Shown here: positions 25,101 to 34,762 of the stretch, piece by piece
How the letters are laid out: each line of letters starts with the position of its first letter
Position numbering within the stretch: the first letter of the stretch is position 1
From: Paragorgia papillata
Lineage: Eukaryota; Cnidaria; Anthozoa; Scleralcyonacea; Coralliidae
Direction: 5' to 3'
NCBI GenBank assembly: GCA_035771165.1
Contig: JAWNZC010000291.1
Coordinates: forward strand, 1,199,001-1,263,000
Length of the DNA stretch: 64,000 bases
Notes under the pieces: model-generated
The model's input: only the letters and a program-made list of their open reading frames with translations
Database searches by the model: none
What the model was told of the DNA's origin: nothing
Position numbers and translations under genes: made by a program

Positions 25101-28100
25101 GAAATATTTCGACCAAAGACAGCATGCTGTCCACCATCTTGTTGTAATATTGGGGCTAATTAACTAGGAAATTGGTGATGTCACAAGCAGGGTAAACCTG
25201 ATGAAACTACTCCGTGGGTGCCCAAATTTCCACAAAGGCTTTTTAAATGTTGTGGGTCAATTTAAAATGGAAATAGCGCAACAAAAAATCGAGTTTCTAG
25301 CTCATAATGTCATTAGGTTGGCAAGATAAAAATTTCACTTTACCCTGCTTATGTCATGCATAATGCATAATTTTGCATATCGAAAATAATTCCAAGATGG
25401 CGGACAGCACGCTGAGTTTGGTCAAAATATTTCCAAAACCAAAACAGATACGGAAAAATTGTAAAAGGTCTTCTTATACTATTTGACGAGTTCTTTCAAA
25501 TAAGATAAACTTAATTTTTATTGCCAATACCCTTTAAGTATAAGCAGATAAAAAAGAAACCCAGCCGCTTCAGTATGATGCCTTCCTATGTAAAATTACC
25601 AAATTAAATTTTTTTACTTGTATTTATAAATAAAGTGCTAACACTTACACTTGTATCTGAGCTACCAGTACTGTAACCAAACTGAGGAGACATGCAGTCA
25701 TCACGGTCAGCATTAGTATCATATGAAAGCATATCATCCATTGATCTCTAAAGAAGGAAGCAAAACCAGGTATCATGAAGTGACGTCCACTTGGTGCTTT
25801 TTGGTATATTTTGGTACGTTTCGGTATGTTTTGGTACATTTTGGTATGTTTCAATGTTTTGGTACATTTTGGTACATTTTGGTACATTTTAACACATTCT
25901 GCTACATTTTGACACATTTTCGTACATTTTGACACATTTTGGTACATTTTTACACATTTTGGTACATTTTTACACATTCTGCTACATTTTGGTAGTTTTC
26001 AATACATTCCAGTACATTTAGTACATTTCAATAATCTTGGTATATCTTGGTATGTTTCAGCATATTTTGTCAATCATTCCATTTCACACGTCAAAAAGAC
26101 TCCCAGCTAGCTTGGGTAGTTATGAGTTAATATTCAGAGTAAAAGTGTTACTTACATGCATTAGTCCACCTTGGCCAAATGCACCTCTGCTCTTGAACAG
26201 CTTTTGCTTTAGTAAATCTATCCTTCTGCTTTTGTCCTGTTATATTAATAAAATATACCAAAATTTATAGTTTTAACCTGTAACGCTTCTAGGTTTTCAA
26301 TAATGGTGAATATAAAACTGAATGTATGGCACTGTATATGTATGGCACTGTATATGTATGGTATTGTATATGTATGGTACTGTACATGCATGGTACTGTA
26401 TATGTATGGTGCTGTATATGTATGGTACTGTACATGTATGGTACTGTACATGTATGGTACTGTACATGTATGGTACTGTACATGTATGGTACTGTACATG
26501 TATGGTACTGTACATGTATGGTAATGTACATGTATGGTACTGTACATGTATGGTACTGTACATGTATGGTACTGTACATGTATGGTACTGTACATGTATG
26601 GTACTGTACATGTATGGTACTGTACATGTATGGTACTGTACATGTATGGTACTGTACATGTATGGTAATGTACATGTATGGTACTGTACATGTATGGTAC
26701 TGTACATGTATGGTACTGTACATGTATGGTACTGTACATGTATGGTACTGTACATGTATGGTACTGTACATGTATGGTACTGTACATGTATGGTACTGTA
26801 TAAGTATGGTACTGTACATGTATAGTAATGTACATGTATAGTACTGTACATATATGGTACTGCATATGTATGGTACTGTACATGTATGGTACTGTACATA
26901 TGTGGTACTGTACATGAATGGTACATGTACGGTACTGTACATGTATGGTACTGTATATGTATAGTACTGTACATATATGGTACTGTATATGTATGGTACT
27001 GTACATGTGTGATACTGTATATGTACGGTACTGTACATGTATGGTACTGTACATGTATTGTACATGTATGGTACTGTACATATATGGTACTGTACATGTA
27101 TGGTACTGACACGTATGGTACTGTACATGTATGGTACTGTACCTGTATGGTACTGTATGTGTATGGTACTGTACATGTATGGTACTGTATATATATAGTA
27201 CTGTACATGCATGGTACTGTACATATATGATATTGTATATATATATATATTGTACTGTACCTGTATGACACTGTATATATATGGTACTGTACATGTATGG
27301 TAAAAATTATCATACCTGTAAGTTTTGTCTTAGATATGCTATGGTGCTTTTTTGCTGTTTCAATTGCAACCATAAAGGATTTGAATCATCTCGCTAAAAC
27401 AAATTAAATATTATTATATCGAGTAAGTCACAGCAAAATCATCAACCACATACTGTTGCAATAATTTCATTTTCCAATCTAGAACTTTAAAACTTACAGA
27501 AGGAAATGAGAATACTGAAAGATCACTGGATAAATCAGACTTCATTAATAATGGACTACTTCTTCCTGATATGTCTGTTCCTTTAACTCGATCAAGTTTA
27601 TCACGAAGACCATCTTTCTCCATTTGAAGTCGAATGTAGTGGCCTGATTCAACACCAAGTTTCTTTTCCAAATGATGAATAATGTTGGTAAGTTGACGAA
27701 TTTCTGCCATCTAAGAAACAACACATAGATGTATATTATAACAAAAAAATAATTATATTTCTTTTTAGAAGGCACCACAATGGTCAAATGGTATACTGTC
27801 GTTTGCACCTAAGTGGATCAACACTGCCTGTCAAAACATGTTTAAAACATGTTCAAAAGTTAACCATTTTGAAATTGACACTGTGGGATTGACACTGTGG
27901 GATTGGCAAGATGTGATTGGCTAAGAACACAAACATGTACGTATCGAAGGGAAACTATTAATATGTTTCCGAGGAAAACTTTTATATTTGATGTTGACAT
28001 AGAACATGTTTTGACAAGTGGTGTTTCCACTTAGATGCAAGCAACTATAATACCACCATTCAGTTGTGCATAATAGTGGAAAGGGAGAGAAGGTTGTTAC

Positions 28101-29345
28101 TCAGGACTTGCAGACCTGCCAACTTTACCAAATACTAAATCTGGAGATTTTAAAATATAATGATAAAAAACCTGGAGATTGACAGCCAAACATTTTGATT
28201 TTGACAACTCAGAACTTTTTAAATTTTATCACCTGCTGACCAAACAGTGTCAAGCATTGCACGCAGACATTACTAATAATGATTAAGACTTACAACTAAG
28301 ACATTACTAATAAGATTAAAATGTATTCAGGTGCTCTGCGCCTCGGCCGAAGTGCTATTGATGTTTTTTTTTAGTTTATGTTTTACTTTAATTTTTCAGA
28401 GTATTTCTATTGGCATTTTTAAGAATTCTCGCTTGCCGTGAGAAGTGGCAGTCATACTGGGTGACCGGGAGAAGTTGTCTGATTCCGGGAGTCTCACGGT
28501 CAAACCGTGAGAGTTGGCTGTTCAGGTACTGAACCTTTGAAACTCTGACCCAGGTTTCAGGGTGGGGTGGGGGGTGGTGGGTGTGGGGTGGGGTGGTGTA
28601 TGGATATTTTCTGGAACTACACATCTGAAAATTGTTGGCCCTTGACCCTGCCAAAAAAAATTATAATTGTTACCATATGTGTTGACCTAATGACTCCTAC
28701 CTGTTTACGACCTTCTTGCCAAGAGCTTCGTTTTAATTTCGCCAGTTCATTCTCGTGGTCTGAATGTATCCTTCGAATTTGTTCAGCCTTCCTTTTGTCT
28801 GCGTCGTGAACCAGTTTACAACTATCCTCTGCTTGCTTCTTCTGTTCTTTAAGCTCGTCTATGTACACTTCTAACTTCCTCACTTGTTTCTCGTAACTTT
28901 TATGAACTTCTTCCCGCGTCTCGTTCGCAATCTGGACGCGAAGCTTTTGAGTTAATCCTTCCTTTTCCCTGTTCCAATTCTGCTGAGCTTTCCTGAACTC
29001 TTCGTCTTTCTGCTTTATAATGTAGGCAATATCTTTCTCTTTTTCTTTCTGAAGTCGTTCCCTCAGTTCACTCATTTCGTGCTGTTTCTCCTTGTAAAGC
29101 TTTCGACGGACTTCAACTACCAAAGACTGAGCCTTTCTTCGTTCTTCTTCTCTCAGTAGCTTCGTGTCCACTTGTTGCTCTCTTCTCAAATGCTTCTCGT
29201 TGTTTCGTTCATCTTCGAGTTCTGTTCTCAACTGCCGTAACGTTTCTTTTAATTCTTCATTCTCGGCTTTAAGGTTGAGCTTTGTCAAGTCAAACTCGAA
29301 GTCATGCGTCGGCCCAGATGCTCTTTCCTCGTTTGCTTCGTCCAT
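9561..29345 (-). CDS. JAKMIP: JAKMIP-like coiled-coil protein with giant acidic QC/QT-motif extension
   Basis: Sixteen exons join in frame: 29345-28701, 27710-27498, 27393-27316, 26236-26156, 25747-25649, 24621-24472, 22938-22876, 22801-22673, 22527-22456, 21993-21922, 20545-17512, 17249-17216, 16978-16924, 12776-12696, 12614-12543 and 11093-9561, giving about 2136 aa. Exons 1-8 (about 486 aa) match the JAKMIP family as I recall it: [10 protein letters not shown] (human LEKELGVQAG), [11 protein letters not shown] (human LQRAYALLQEQ) and [10 protein letters not shown] (human DQNELLEFRN), in the same order with an acidic Ser/Thr-rich linker between. JAKMIPs are microtubule- and kinase-binding coiled-coil proteins of about 600-850 aa, so this one is two to three times longer. 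The extra length is the motif-array exon and a last exon with a proline-rich repeat ([10 protein letters not shown]). The stop TGA at 9561-9563 follows a perfect donor (AAG|GTGAGT at 9585), so the C terminus is uncertain. Small exons may have been missed. Confidence 0.78.
12095..12350 (-). mobile_element. 5S-rRNA-derived SINE
   Basis: Same family on the minus strand: ACCCATCCAAGTACTAACCC and the tail GGAAAACCGGAGAACCCGGC. It lies in an intron of the JAKMIP-like gene. Confidence 0.75.
12800..13206 (+). repeat. (CTGT)n tract with TG interruptions
   Basis: About 400 bp of CTGT with periodic GTCTGTGTCTG variants, directly upstream of exon 14 on the minus-strand gene (12776). Confidence 0.97.
13850..14060. 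mobile_element. Foldback element, family F1, with 10-bp target duplication
   Basis: Arms, GACGAAGGGCCTTCGCTCGA core and tail (CACTGCCTACGCAGCACACT) as in the 4490 copy. Flanked by TTAGTTAATT at 13840-13849 and 14061-14070. It lies in an intron of the JAKMIP-like gene. Confidence 0.85.
14255..14590 (+). repeat. Interspersed repeat, copy A
   Basis: Matches 39675-40010 over about 330 bp (for example AAAAAGAAGTCACGGTTAAC and CAACGTCGTCCTGAAGACGT). No coding signal. It lies in the large intron of the JAKMIP-like gene. Confidence 0.8.
14764..15033. mobile_element. Foldback MITE, TTGCAACTTGCAACAA arms
   Basis: Ends CTACTGTTACACGATGCAAT and GCATCGTGTAACA, with several internal TTGCAACTTGCAACA inverted words. 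Intron of the JAKMIP-like gene. Confidence 0.75.
15538..15660 (+). mobile_element. tRNA-derived SINE, head intact
   Basis: A tRNA-like head with TAGCTCAGTGGTCAGAGCA (A box) and GGGTTCAATTCC (B box), an acceptor-like stem CTTCCG/CGGAAG and an AGC anticodon loop, followed by the family tail CTTGATGTTGCATTTTTCGC and AGCTGGTCCCGG. The T stem is mismatched, so it is a SINE rather than a tRNA gene. Confidence 0.75.
16365..16735 (-). mobile_element. 5S-rRNA-derived SINE, longest copy
   Basis: Minus-strand copy with the full tail, including CTAATCATCCTTACTTGCAG and GAAGGACGCAGATCAACGTG, ahead of the 5S-like part at 16640-16690. It is flanked by an inverted repeat about the words CCAAAAGAGTTGAAGACTG (16258) and CAGTCTTCGACTCTTTTGGG (16774), so it sits inside a larger foldback. 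Confidence 0.75.
17512..20545 (-). other. 3034-bp exon encoding a 23-motif Q-[C/T] array
   Basis: This exon of the JAKMIP-like gene is open for 1011 codons and very acidic. It contains 23 short motifs of the form D/E-x-[G/A/S/E]-[V/I/T/M/A]-Q-[C/T/S/W]-[D/E/N]. Codon starts of the central Gln lie at about 20407, 20293, 20176, 20026, 19909, 19849, 19732, 19672, 19555, 19420, 19306, 18901, 18841, 18583, 18490, 18250, 18205, 18139, 18064, 18019, 17920, 17626 and 17587. In the first half QC and QT types alternate with 38-39 residues between a QC and the next QT, around a conserved W/C-R-F-[K/R]-K-V core. QT forms such as SVQTDF resemble LC8/DYNLL-binding motifs (compare GIQVD, GVQTD, KSTQT). That function is inferred. 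The acceptor is taken at TTTAAG|AAG (20545) and the donor at CAGG|GTAAAG (17512). Confidence 0.75.
19640..20060 (-). repeat. Coding tandem repeat, 59-codon (177-bp) unit
   Basis: Within the array exon, two to three consecutive units are almost identical at the DNA level. Each contains [18 protein letters not shown], then [20 protein letters not shown]. The central Gln positions repeat at exactly 59-residue steps for both motif types (QC 224, 283, 342; QT 263, 322, with 381 as a degenerate QS). Near-identity of synonymous positions suggests recent duplication or gene conversion. Units further along the exon are increasingly degenerate. Confidence 0.85.
20560..20960. mobile_element. GTTGTAACAAC foldback next to the array exon
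   Basis: Multiple inverted words (GAACAACATTGTTCATC, GCATGTTGTAACAAC, ACAACTTGTTCAC) ending about 15 bases upstream of the acceptor of the 3-kb exon. Confidence 0.6.
20995..21820 (+). mobile_element. 5S-rRNA-derived SINE interrupted by a CAGGG-type MITE
   Basis: 5S-like part at 21000-21060 (GATTAGTACTTAGATGGGTG), tail to about 21266, then a MITE, then the SINE resumes (CACAGTTCACCCACTGGCTG) at 21769-21820. Confidence 0.75.
21267..21767. mobile_element. MITE with CAGGGCTGCAAAT terminal inverted repeats, nested in SINE
   Basis: Ends are CAGGGCTGCAAAT and ATTTGCAGCCCTG. TCACA occurs on both flanks as a possible partial target duplication. The CAGGG termini suggest hAT affinity. No transposase frame is seen. 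Confidence 0.65.
23171..23399. mobile_element. Foldback MITE, AAGCCCTAATCAAACGAGAA ends
   Basis: AAGCCCTAATCAAACGAGAAC...GCAAGTTGGCAGTCA with the complement at 23347-23398. Shown here as separate short words. Intron of the JAKMIP-like gene. Confidence 0.75.
23566..24184. mobile_element. Foldback MITE, GGGGGCGATTACATGG ends
   Basis: Left AAGGGGGCGATTACATGG and right CCATGTAATCGCCCCCT, with GC-rich subterminal repeats (GGTTAACCGGGCTAGCCCG). About 620 bp, intron of the JAKMIP-like gene. Confidence 0.78.
24690..24908. mobile_element. Foldback element, family F2, diverged
   Basis: GGTGGTAAGCAGCTGAGATT, arms TATAACGAAATACTGAC and GTCAGTATTTCGTTATC, and the shared tail ACACTGCCTAAGCAGCGCTC. Intron of the JAKMIP-like gene. 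Confidence 0.6.
25000..25540. mobile_element. Foldback MITE, AAAGGGTATTGGCAATAAA ends
   Basis: Left end AAAGGGTATTGGCAATAAAA and right end its complement at about 25536, with long matching arms (TTGAAAGAACTCGTCAAATG). Intron of the JAKMIP-like gene. A second full copy lies at 34763-35519. Confidence 0.8.
25795..26065 (+). repeat. Minisatellite, TTTTGGTACA-type unit of about 10-15 bp
   Basis: Irregular repeats of ATTTTGGTACATTTT in the intron before exon 5 of the JAKMIP-like gene. Confidence 0.88.
26318..27302 (+). repeat. 16-bp minisatellite, about 60 copies
   Basis: Units of GTACTGTACATGTATG; the core 26440-26800 is almost uniform. It fills the intron between exons 3 and 4 of the JAKMIP-like gene. 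Several frames on both strands stay open for 70-350 codons, all artefacts. Confidence 0.97.
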
Positions 29346-29715
29346 ATTCTATCTTGGTTTAAAAAGAACAAATAAACGACAATTAAATGTCAAAATAAGC
29401 AAGGTCAAATTTAACACGAATTCCAACACTATAAAATAAGAGACTTCAGTTCAATATTTCAAACGTGCTAAATGCTTGAATTATTCTGTTAGTACTAACT
29501 ATAAAACCTTTAGTTATAAACATAGAGATATATATCTACCAGGATAGCTTCATTCCATTGGTTTATTTTCTTGAATATTCCCAAATGGGACCATGTTTAT
29601 TGAACATTCTTTTTGTTTTCATTATTATCTGACCCATTCTGGAATGTTTTGGTTTTATATATGCACGATTTTGACGCGCGTAGTCCACGCGTGCCACACA
29701 CGAATTGCGTAGTTA

Positions 29716-29794
<79 letters not shown>

Positions 29795-30333
29795 AGTCAG
29801 TCAGTCAGTCAGTCAGTCAGTCAGTCAGTCAGTCAGTCAGTCAGTCAGTCAGTCAGTCAGTCAGTCAGTCAGTCAGTCAGTCAGTCAGTCAGTCAATCAG
29901 TCAATCAGTCAGTCAGTAAGTCAGTCAGTAAGTAAGTTAGCAAGTAAGTAAAGTAAATTAAGTAACTAAATAAATAAATATATAATCAAATAAATAAATA
30001 AATAAATAAATAACTATATAAATATATATGTAAAGGTAAATAAATAAATAATTATTTAAAATTTAAAAAAAATTAAATTTCACATGGAAAGCGCATTCTC
30101 CTTCCCAGAAATTCTTGTAAAAATAATTGCAACATTTTAGCACATTTTAGTTACATTTCAATACCTCGTCCCAGGCCACCACCGTTCTTCCGGGGGAAAT
30201 GACGTCATACCACAACAACAACAACATCTGATCGATCGACCCTTTGTTTTTACTACAAAAAGACCTTCAAACACACGAAACTATCACCATCTGTGTCGAG
30301 ACTGTCCTAGATTAGTTCACTGTGGTTTACACG
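29346..30333. promoter_or_regulatory. Divergent intergenic region between JAKMIP-like and BNIP3 starts
   Basis: The two ATGs face away from each other across 988 bp. The interval holds (CTGT)n running into (CAGT)n at about 29716-29940, then an A/T-rich tail, then about 260 bp of unique sequence before the BNIP3 ATG with a dyad TGATCGATCGA near 30231. A shared bidirectional promoter is possible. No TATA box is evident at either end. Confidence 0.35.
29716..29945 (+). repeat. (CTGT)n to (CAGT)n repeat
   Basis: CTGT units switch to CAGT units at about 29795, then decay to AAGT. It lies between the divergent JAKMIP-like and BNIP3 starts. Confidence 0.97.
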
Positions 30334-33300
30334 ATGTCAGATCACGACGCGAACAGTAATAATGGCAGTACGGATTCCTCGAATGACTCACTAAACGGTG
30401 CGTTGGTACGAAATATTGTAACTGCGTATATTTAGTTTGTTGTCATCGCGTTTTTACAAGCGATCATTCTTTGTTCAGGGTGATAAATACTGGTGATTAA
30501 AAAGCCATCTTAATCAAGATCTACCGATGTTTTTTTATAGGATCGTGGGTGAAGCTCGACGCTTCTTACAAGAATGGAAGTGAGCATCCATTTTCGATAC
30601 ATAACGGTAAAATGGAAGACCTATTGGCGGAGGCAGTTGACGATGAAAGCAGGGCGAATGGGACGTATTCCGACAGAAAAAGGTACGGTATAAATCTTGA
30701 ATGAAGTATAACTCATTTATATGTTTTATAACGGCAAAGGTTGACCGTGTATAAGCTTACTTAAGTTCAAGTATTTAAGTCCGATTACAATTGTTTTTGT
30801 ATTTAATATAATTCAAATATTTCTTTATACAGCTTAATAGGGCCTTCGACTCCAAGTGAAGTCGAAGCAACAGAGATTGTTACAGAGAGCGGCGCTGAAA
30901 CTAAGGTAGGACTTGGAAATAAATAAAGAATTAAGTGCGATGCCTCTGTACTCGTCTCTGAGAAATTTTAACAAAAATTATAATAATTAAAGTAATGAGA
31001 TACGAATGATATTTCAAGGGTTTACAAATAAAAACGCGTCTCAGAAAAAGGTTAAACTGTATTCAAAAAGGATCACATTCAAAACTGGCATTTTTCTCTT
31101 CAGAGATCAGATTACCCATACTGTGATATTTGGGAAATATGAAAAGATTGTGATACACAGTACAGGGTTAGACATTCATCAAGTTCAAATGTTCTACCCC
31201 AGCCAGATTGAGTCTGATCAACAGAATTAATTTAATGTTGATATCCTTGTCTGGGCTTGTCAGGCTCAAAAACATGTCTGTTAAATACACCAAGCTGAAG
31301 CACATCTCCCAAACAGCCACGTGTAATGCTAGCTGCTAAGCAGGCTATACAAGGGACCCCAGTTTTGGTCAATGTGGGAGGCGAAAGGTTTAACCCCAGA
31401 AAATACCTTGAATGGAAATGGAATGGTTATATGAACTAGCCCCCATATCAAATGTCTTTTCTCAAGTGTATAATATCAGAAAACACTACACAATACATGC
31501 TTGCAGAAATATGCGATATAGCACCACTACACTGTAAGTGAGTGCTCATACAGATATACTGCACTGCCAGCAAACAGCTTAAAATATATTTAGAAGAAAG
31601 ATATCCCATGTCACATTTTTCACACCATCGCATTGCAAGTTATAAAAAAAATTAACACCTTATTAACAAACTTCTTTGAAAATGTTTGTGTTGTAATCAG
31701 GCATTGTAGTAAATTACTTTATAAATATTGTTGTCACTGACTTTAAAATTATATTTATGTAAACAACTAAATATAACCTAATTATAACATAATTATTTAA
31801 CAAACCTAACTTTTAAACACTGACCAGCAAAATAAGAATGTGCTTTTTTTGCTGATTAAACCAGGTGTTACTTCCTGAGTGTCCTTCAAGTGATCAGAGT
31901 TGGATCGAAGATTGGTCGAGTCGTGTGGAACCTCATCCACCCAAGTATGTACACACTGTATAATCTGGTAGAATTTACATCTGTAAGATTTGAGAAATAA
32001 TTATTCAGTTTTTTTATTGAACTAAACTTATTGAGATTGTTTAAAAGTTCTGAATAATTTATGTTGTTTTGGTATTCATTGTAGAAAATGGCGTTTAACC
32101 TATCCTACTCGCAAAGACAGAATATCATACATTGAAAAGATACAGTCAGAGAAGAGGTATTATGATCTAATTGGTTGGTTGATTTGGGTGGGTGAGTGAG
32201 TGACTAAGCGGGTGGGGAGTTCGTTGAGTGAGTGGTTGGGTAAAGGCTTTATTTGAGTTAAATTATCATTTTTTAACAGGTGAGTGAGGGGGTTGGTGAG
32301 TGGTTGGTTGGGTAGGTGGTTGAGTGAGTAGGTGAGTGAGGGTGTTGGTGAGTGAGTGGGTAGGTGGTTGCATGAGTATAAGGTGAGTGAGAGGGTTGAT
32401 GAGTGGTTGGTTGGGTAGGTGGTTGAGTGAGTAGGTGGTTGAGTGAGTGGGTAGGTGGTTGAGTGAGTGGGTAGGTGGTTGAGTGAGTGGGCAGGTGGTT
32501 GAGTGAGTGGGCAGGTGGTTGAGTGAGTGGGCAGGTGGTTGAGTGAGTGGGCAGGTGGTTGAGTGAGTGGGCAGGTGGTCGAGTGAGTGGGTAGGTGGTC
32601 GAGTGAGCGGGTAGCTGGTTGAGTGAGTGGGTAGGTGGTTGCATAAGTATAAGGTGAGTGAGGGGGTTGGTAAGTGGTTGGTTGGGTAGGTGGTTGAGTG
32701 AGTAGGTGGTTGAGTGAGTAGGTGGTTGAGTGAGTAGGTGGTTGAGTGAGTAGGTGGTTGAGTGAGTAGGTGGTTGAGTGAGTAGGTGGTTGAGTGAGTA
32801 GGTGGTTGAGTGAGTAGGTGGTTGAGTGAGTAGGTGGTTGAGTGAGTAGGTGGTTGAGTGAGTAGGTGGTTGAGTGAGTAGGTGGTTGAGTGAGTAGGTG
32901 GTTGAGTGAGTGGGCAGGTGGTCAAGTGAGTGGGTAGGTGGTCGAGTGAGCGGGTAGCTGGTTGAGTGAGTGGGTGTGTGAGGGGGCTGATGAGTGGTTG
33001 GTTAGGTGGTTGGGTAGTGGTTGGGTGATTAGGTGACTGAGGGGGTTGGTGAGTGGTTGGTTGGGTAGGTCATCGAGTGAGTAGATGAGTGAGGGGGTTA
33101 ATGGTGAGTGGTTAGTTGGGTAAGTGGTTACGTGAGGGGTTAGGTAAGTGAGTGTGTAGATGAGTGAGGGGGTAGGTGAGTGAGTGACTGACTGAGTTGG
33201 TGAGTGGTTGGTTGGGTAGGTGGTTGAGTGAGTAGGTGAGTGAGTGGGTAGGTGGTTGAGTGAGTAGATGAGTGAGGGGGTTGGTGAGTGGTTGGTTGGG

Positions 33301-34157
33301 TAGGTGGTTGAGTGTGTAGGTGAGTGAGGGGGTTGATGGTTGGTTGGGTAGGTGGTTGAGTGTGTAGGTGAGTGAGGGGGTTGGTTGGGTTGGGTTGGGT
33401 AGGGTTGAGGTGACTGTCTGTGAATGGACAAGTCGTTGGGTGAATGGCTGGTTGGGTGGTTGAGTAAGTGGGTAGGTGAGGGAGTGGGTAGGTGGGTGGT
33501 TAAGCGAGTGGGTGGGTGACTATATGGGTGGGTGAGTAGCTGGTTGGGTGAGTGGATAGATAATAAAGAGTGTGAGTGATTGGGTAGATGTAAAGTATTA
33601 GTGAAGAAGATTTTAAAACATGATCAAGTGAAAAAAAGTTTGATCTTAGATTTCCCTCCTTTATATAGTAACACCAACTTTATCAAACTGAATTTTTACA
33701 TTGTCATACCAACACTCCTAATCACACATGTTATTGCATTTGGCATTGGGTAAGTATATACAGTCTGTACATCTATTAAATTATCTGCTGGAGAACTCTT
33801 CAAACCAGTGGCATAACGCTCATTAGGTAGGGTTAGGGCGAGAACTAAGGGGCCCCCAGGGGGTGAGAACTAAGGGGCCCCGAGGGGGCAAGAACTAAGG
33901 GGCCCCGAGGGGGCAAGAACTAACGATTTTGTATTTTTGCACATTTTACTTCCTCTACTATATTCATACCCTGCGAGCAGAGCCTTCTTTTCCTTATTTC
34001 TTCGCTGAGAGAGGAATTCAGGAGTGTAAAAATAGAGTGCTCTACGTAAGCAGTGTATTGGATAGAGGATTTTTTCTTACAAGTTCTCATATTTTTTCCC
34101 GTTATTTATAGTGTCTATCTTGGAAGACGTTCGGCTTCTGGTTCAACATCAGTGTAA
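30334..34157 (+). CDS. BNIP3: BNIP3/NIX family mitophagy receptor, complete
   Basis: Seven exons join in frame to 185 aa: 30334-30397, 30541-30682, 30833-30905, 31865-31944, 32085-32156, 33669-33749 and 34112-34157 (TAA). BNIP3 proteins sit in the outer mitochondrial membrane, bind LC3/GABARAP and drive mitophagy and cell death. Features seen: an N-terminal GSWVKL that matches vertebrate GSWVEL, where W-x-x-L is the LC3-interacting motif; the FSIHNGKMEDLL block, matching the vertebrate SIYNGDMEKIL region; DQSWIEDWSSR, matching the vertebrate SDWIWDWSSR segment; and a C-terminal transmembrane helix ending THVIAFGIGVYLGRR. That helix keeps the His and the A-x-x-x-G-x-x-x-G dimerisation motif of human BNIP3. 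The length is close to the human 194 aa form. Exon 1 ends in phase 1 within the GSW motif. An ATTAAA at 34187-34192 is a possible poly(A) signal. Intron 5 is a 1.4-kb minisatellite. Confidence 0.93.
32170..33565 (+). repeat. GTGAGT-rich minisatellite (16-bp unit) in BNIP3 intron 5
   Basis: About 1.4 kb of variants of GTGAGTAGGTGGTTGA and related GGTTGGT steps; the purest stretch is 32690-32900. On the BNIP3 sense strand almost every unit contains GTGAGT, the consensus 5' splice site. Long open frames on the minus strand (Thr-His-Ser-Pro-Leu repeats) are by-products. Confidence 0.9.
32265..32290 (+). promoter_or_regulatory. Candidate zero-length exon (recursive splice site) in BNIP3 intron 5
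   Basis: ATTATCATTTTTTAACAG is followed directly by GTGAGT (AG at 32278-32279, GT at 32280-32281). This is a polypyrimidine-AG acceptor abutting a consensus donor, the layout of a ratcheting splice site. It lies 124 bases after exon 5 at the head of the minisatellite. Function is inferred only. Confidence 0.35.
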
Positions 34158-34247
34158 AAACCTATTTCAATTCCTTGCGTTGCAGTATTAAATGGGGTTG
34201 CTGGCGGCTTTTATATTACTTTTAATTTGGAAATCATGGATACTGCT

Positions 34248-34617
34248 TTAAGCCCCGCACAGACGACCAAGTTTTCCTTGACAAGTTCCTTGGTAGCTTT
34301 CCTTGCTCGTGTGTACGATGAAAAATTTCCCCCCAAACATTTTCCTTGACAATTTATAATTGCTCGTGTGTACGGTTGGACAAGTTTTCCTTGACGGCAA
34401 TGGTCGCGTAATAAGCTTCGGAGATGATCTTGTCAAGTTTTCCTTGACGACTATACACACGAACAATTTTCCTTGTTCAAAAGCTGGCATGACCAGCTTT
34501 TGAACAAGGCTCCTTGTCAAGGAAAAACTTGTCAATTTGTGTCGTACACACGAACAAATAAAACTTCTCAAGGAAAATCTTGTCAAGGAAAACTTGGTCG
34601 TCTGTGCGGCGCTTTAT
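34248..34617. mobile_element. Foldback MITE, GCGCCGCACAGACGACCAAG ends
   Basis: Left AAGCCCCGCACAGACGACCA and right TGGTCGTCTGTGCGGCGCTT, with repeated TTTTCCTTGACAAG words. It lies just after BNIP3. Confidence 0.8.
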
Positions 34618-34762
34618 ATTATGGAGTATACCAGCATATATTATTATGCTGCATACCTGTATATCACCGAGTTACCTGATCAGAAATGTGTATTCTGAAG
34701 ATAGAGAACTTTTCCGATTAAAAACGTTTATTTATATACACTATATAATACATATATATTAC

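Noticed and set aside
26245..27373. Overlapping frames of up to 358 codons rich in Tyr, Thr, Val and His
   Set aside because: All come from a 16-bp minisatellite that lacks stops in several frames on both strands; it sits between two supported exons of the JAKMIP-like gene.
32266..33431. Minus-strand Thr-His-Ser-Pro-Leu repeat proteins of 120-220 codons
   Set aside because: Translation of the GTGAGT minisatellite in BNIP3 intron 5.
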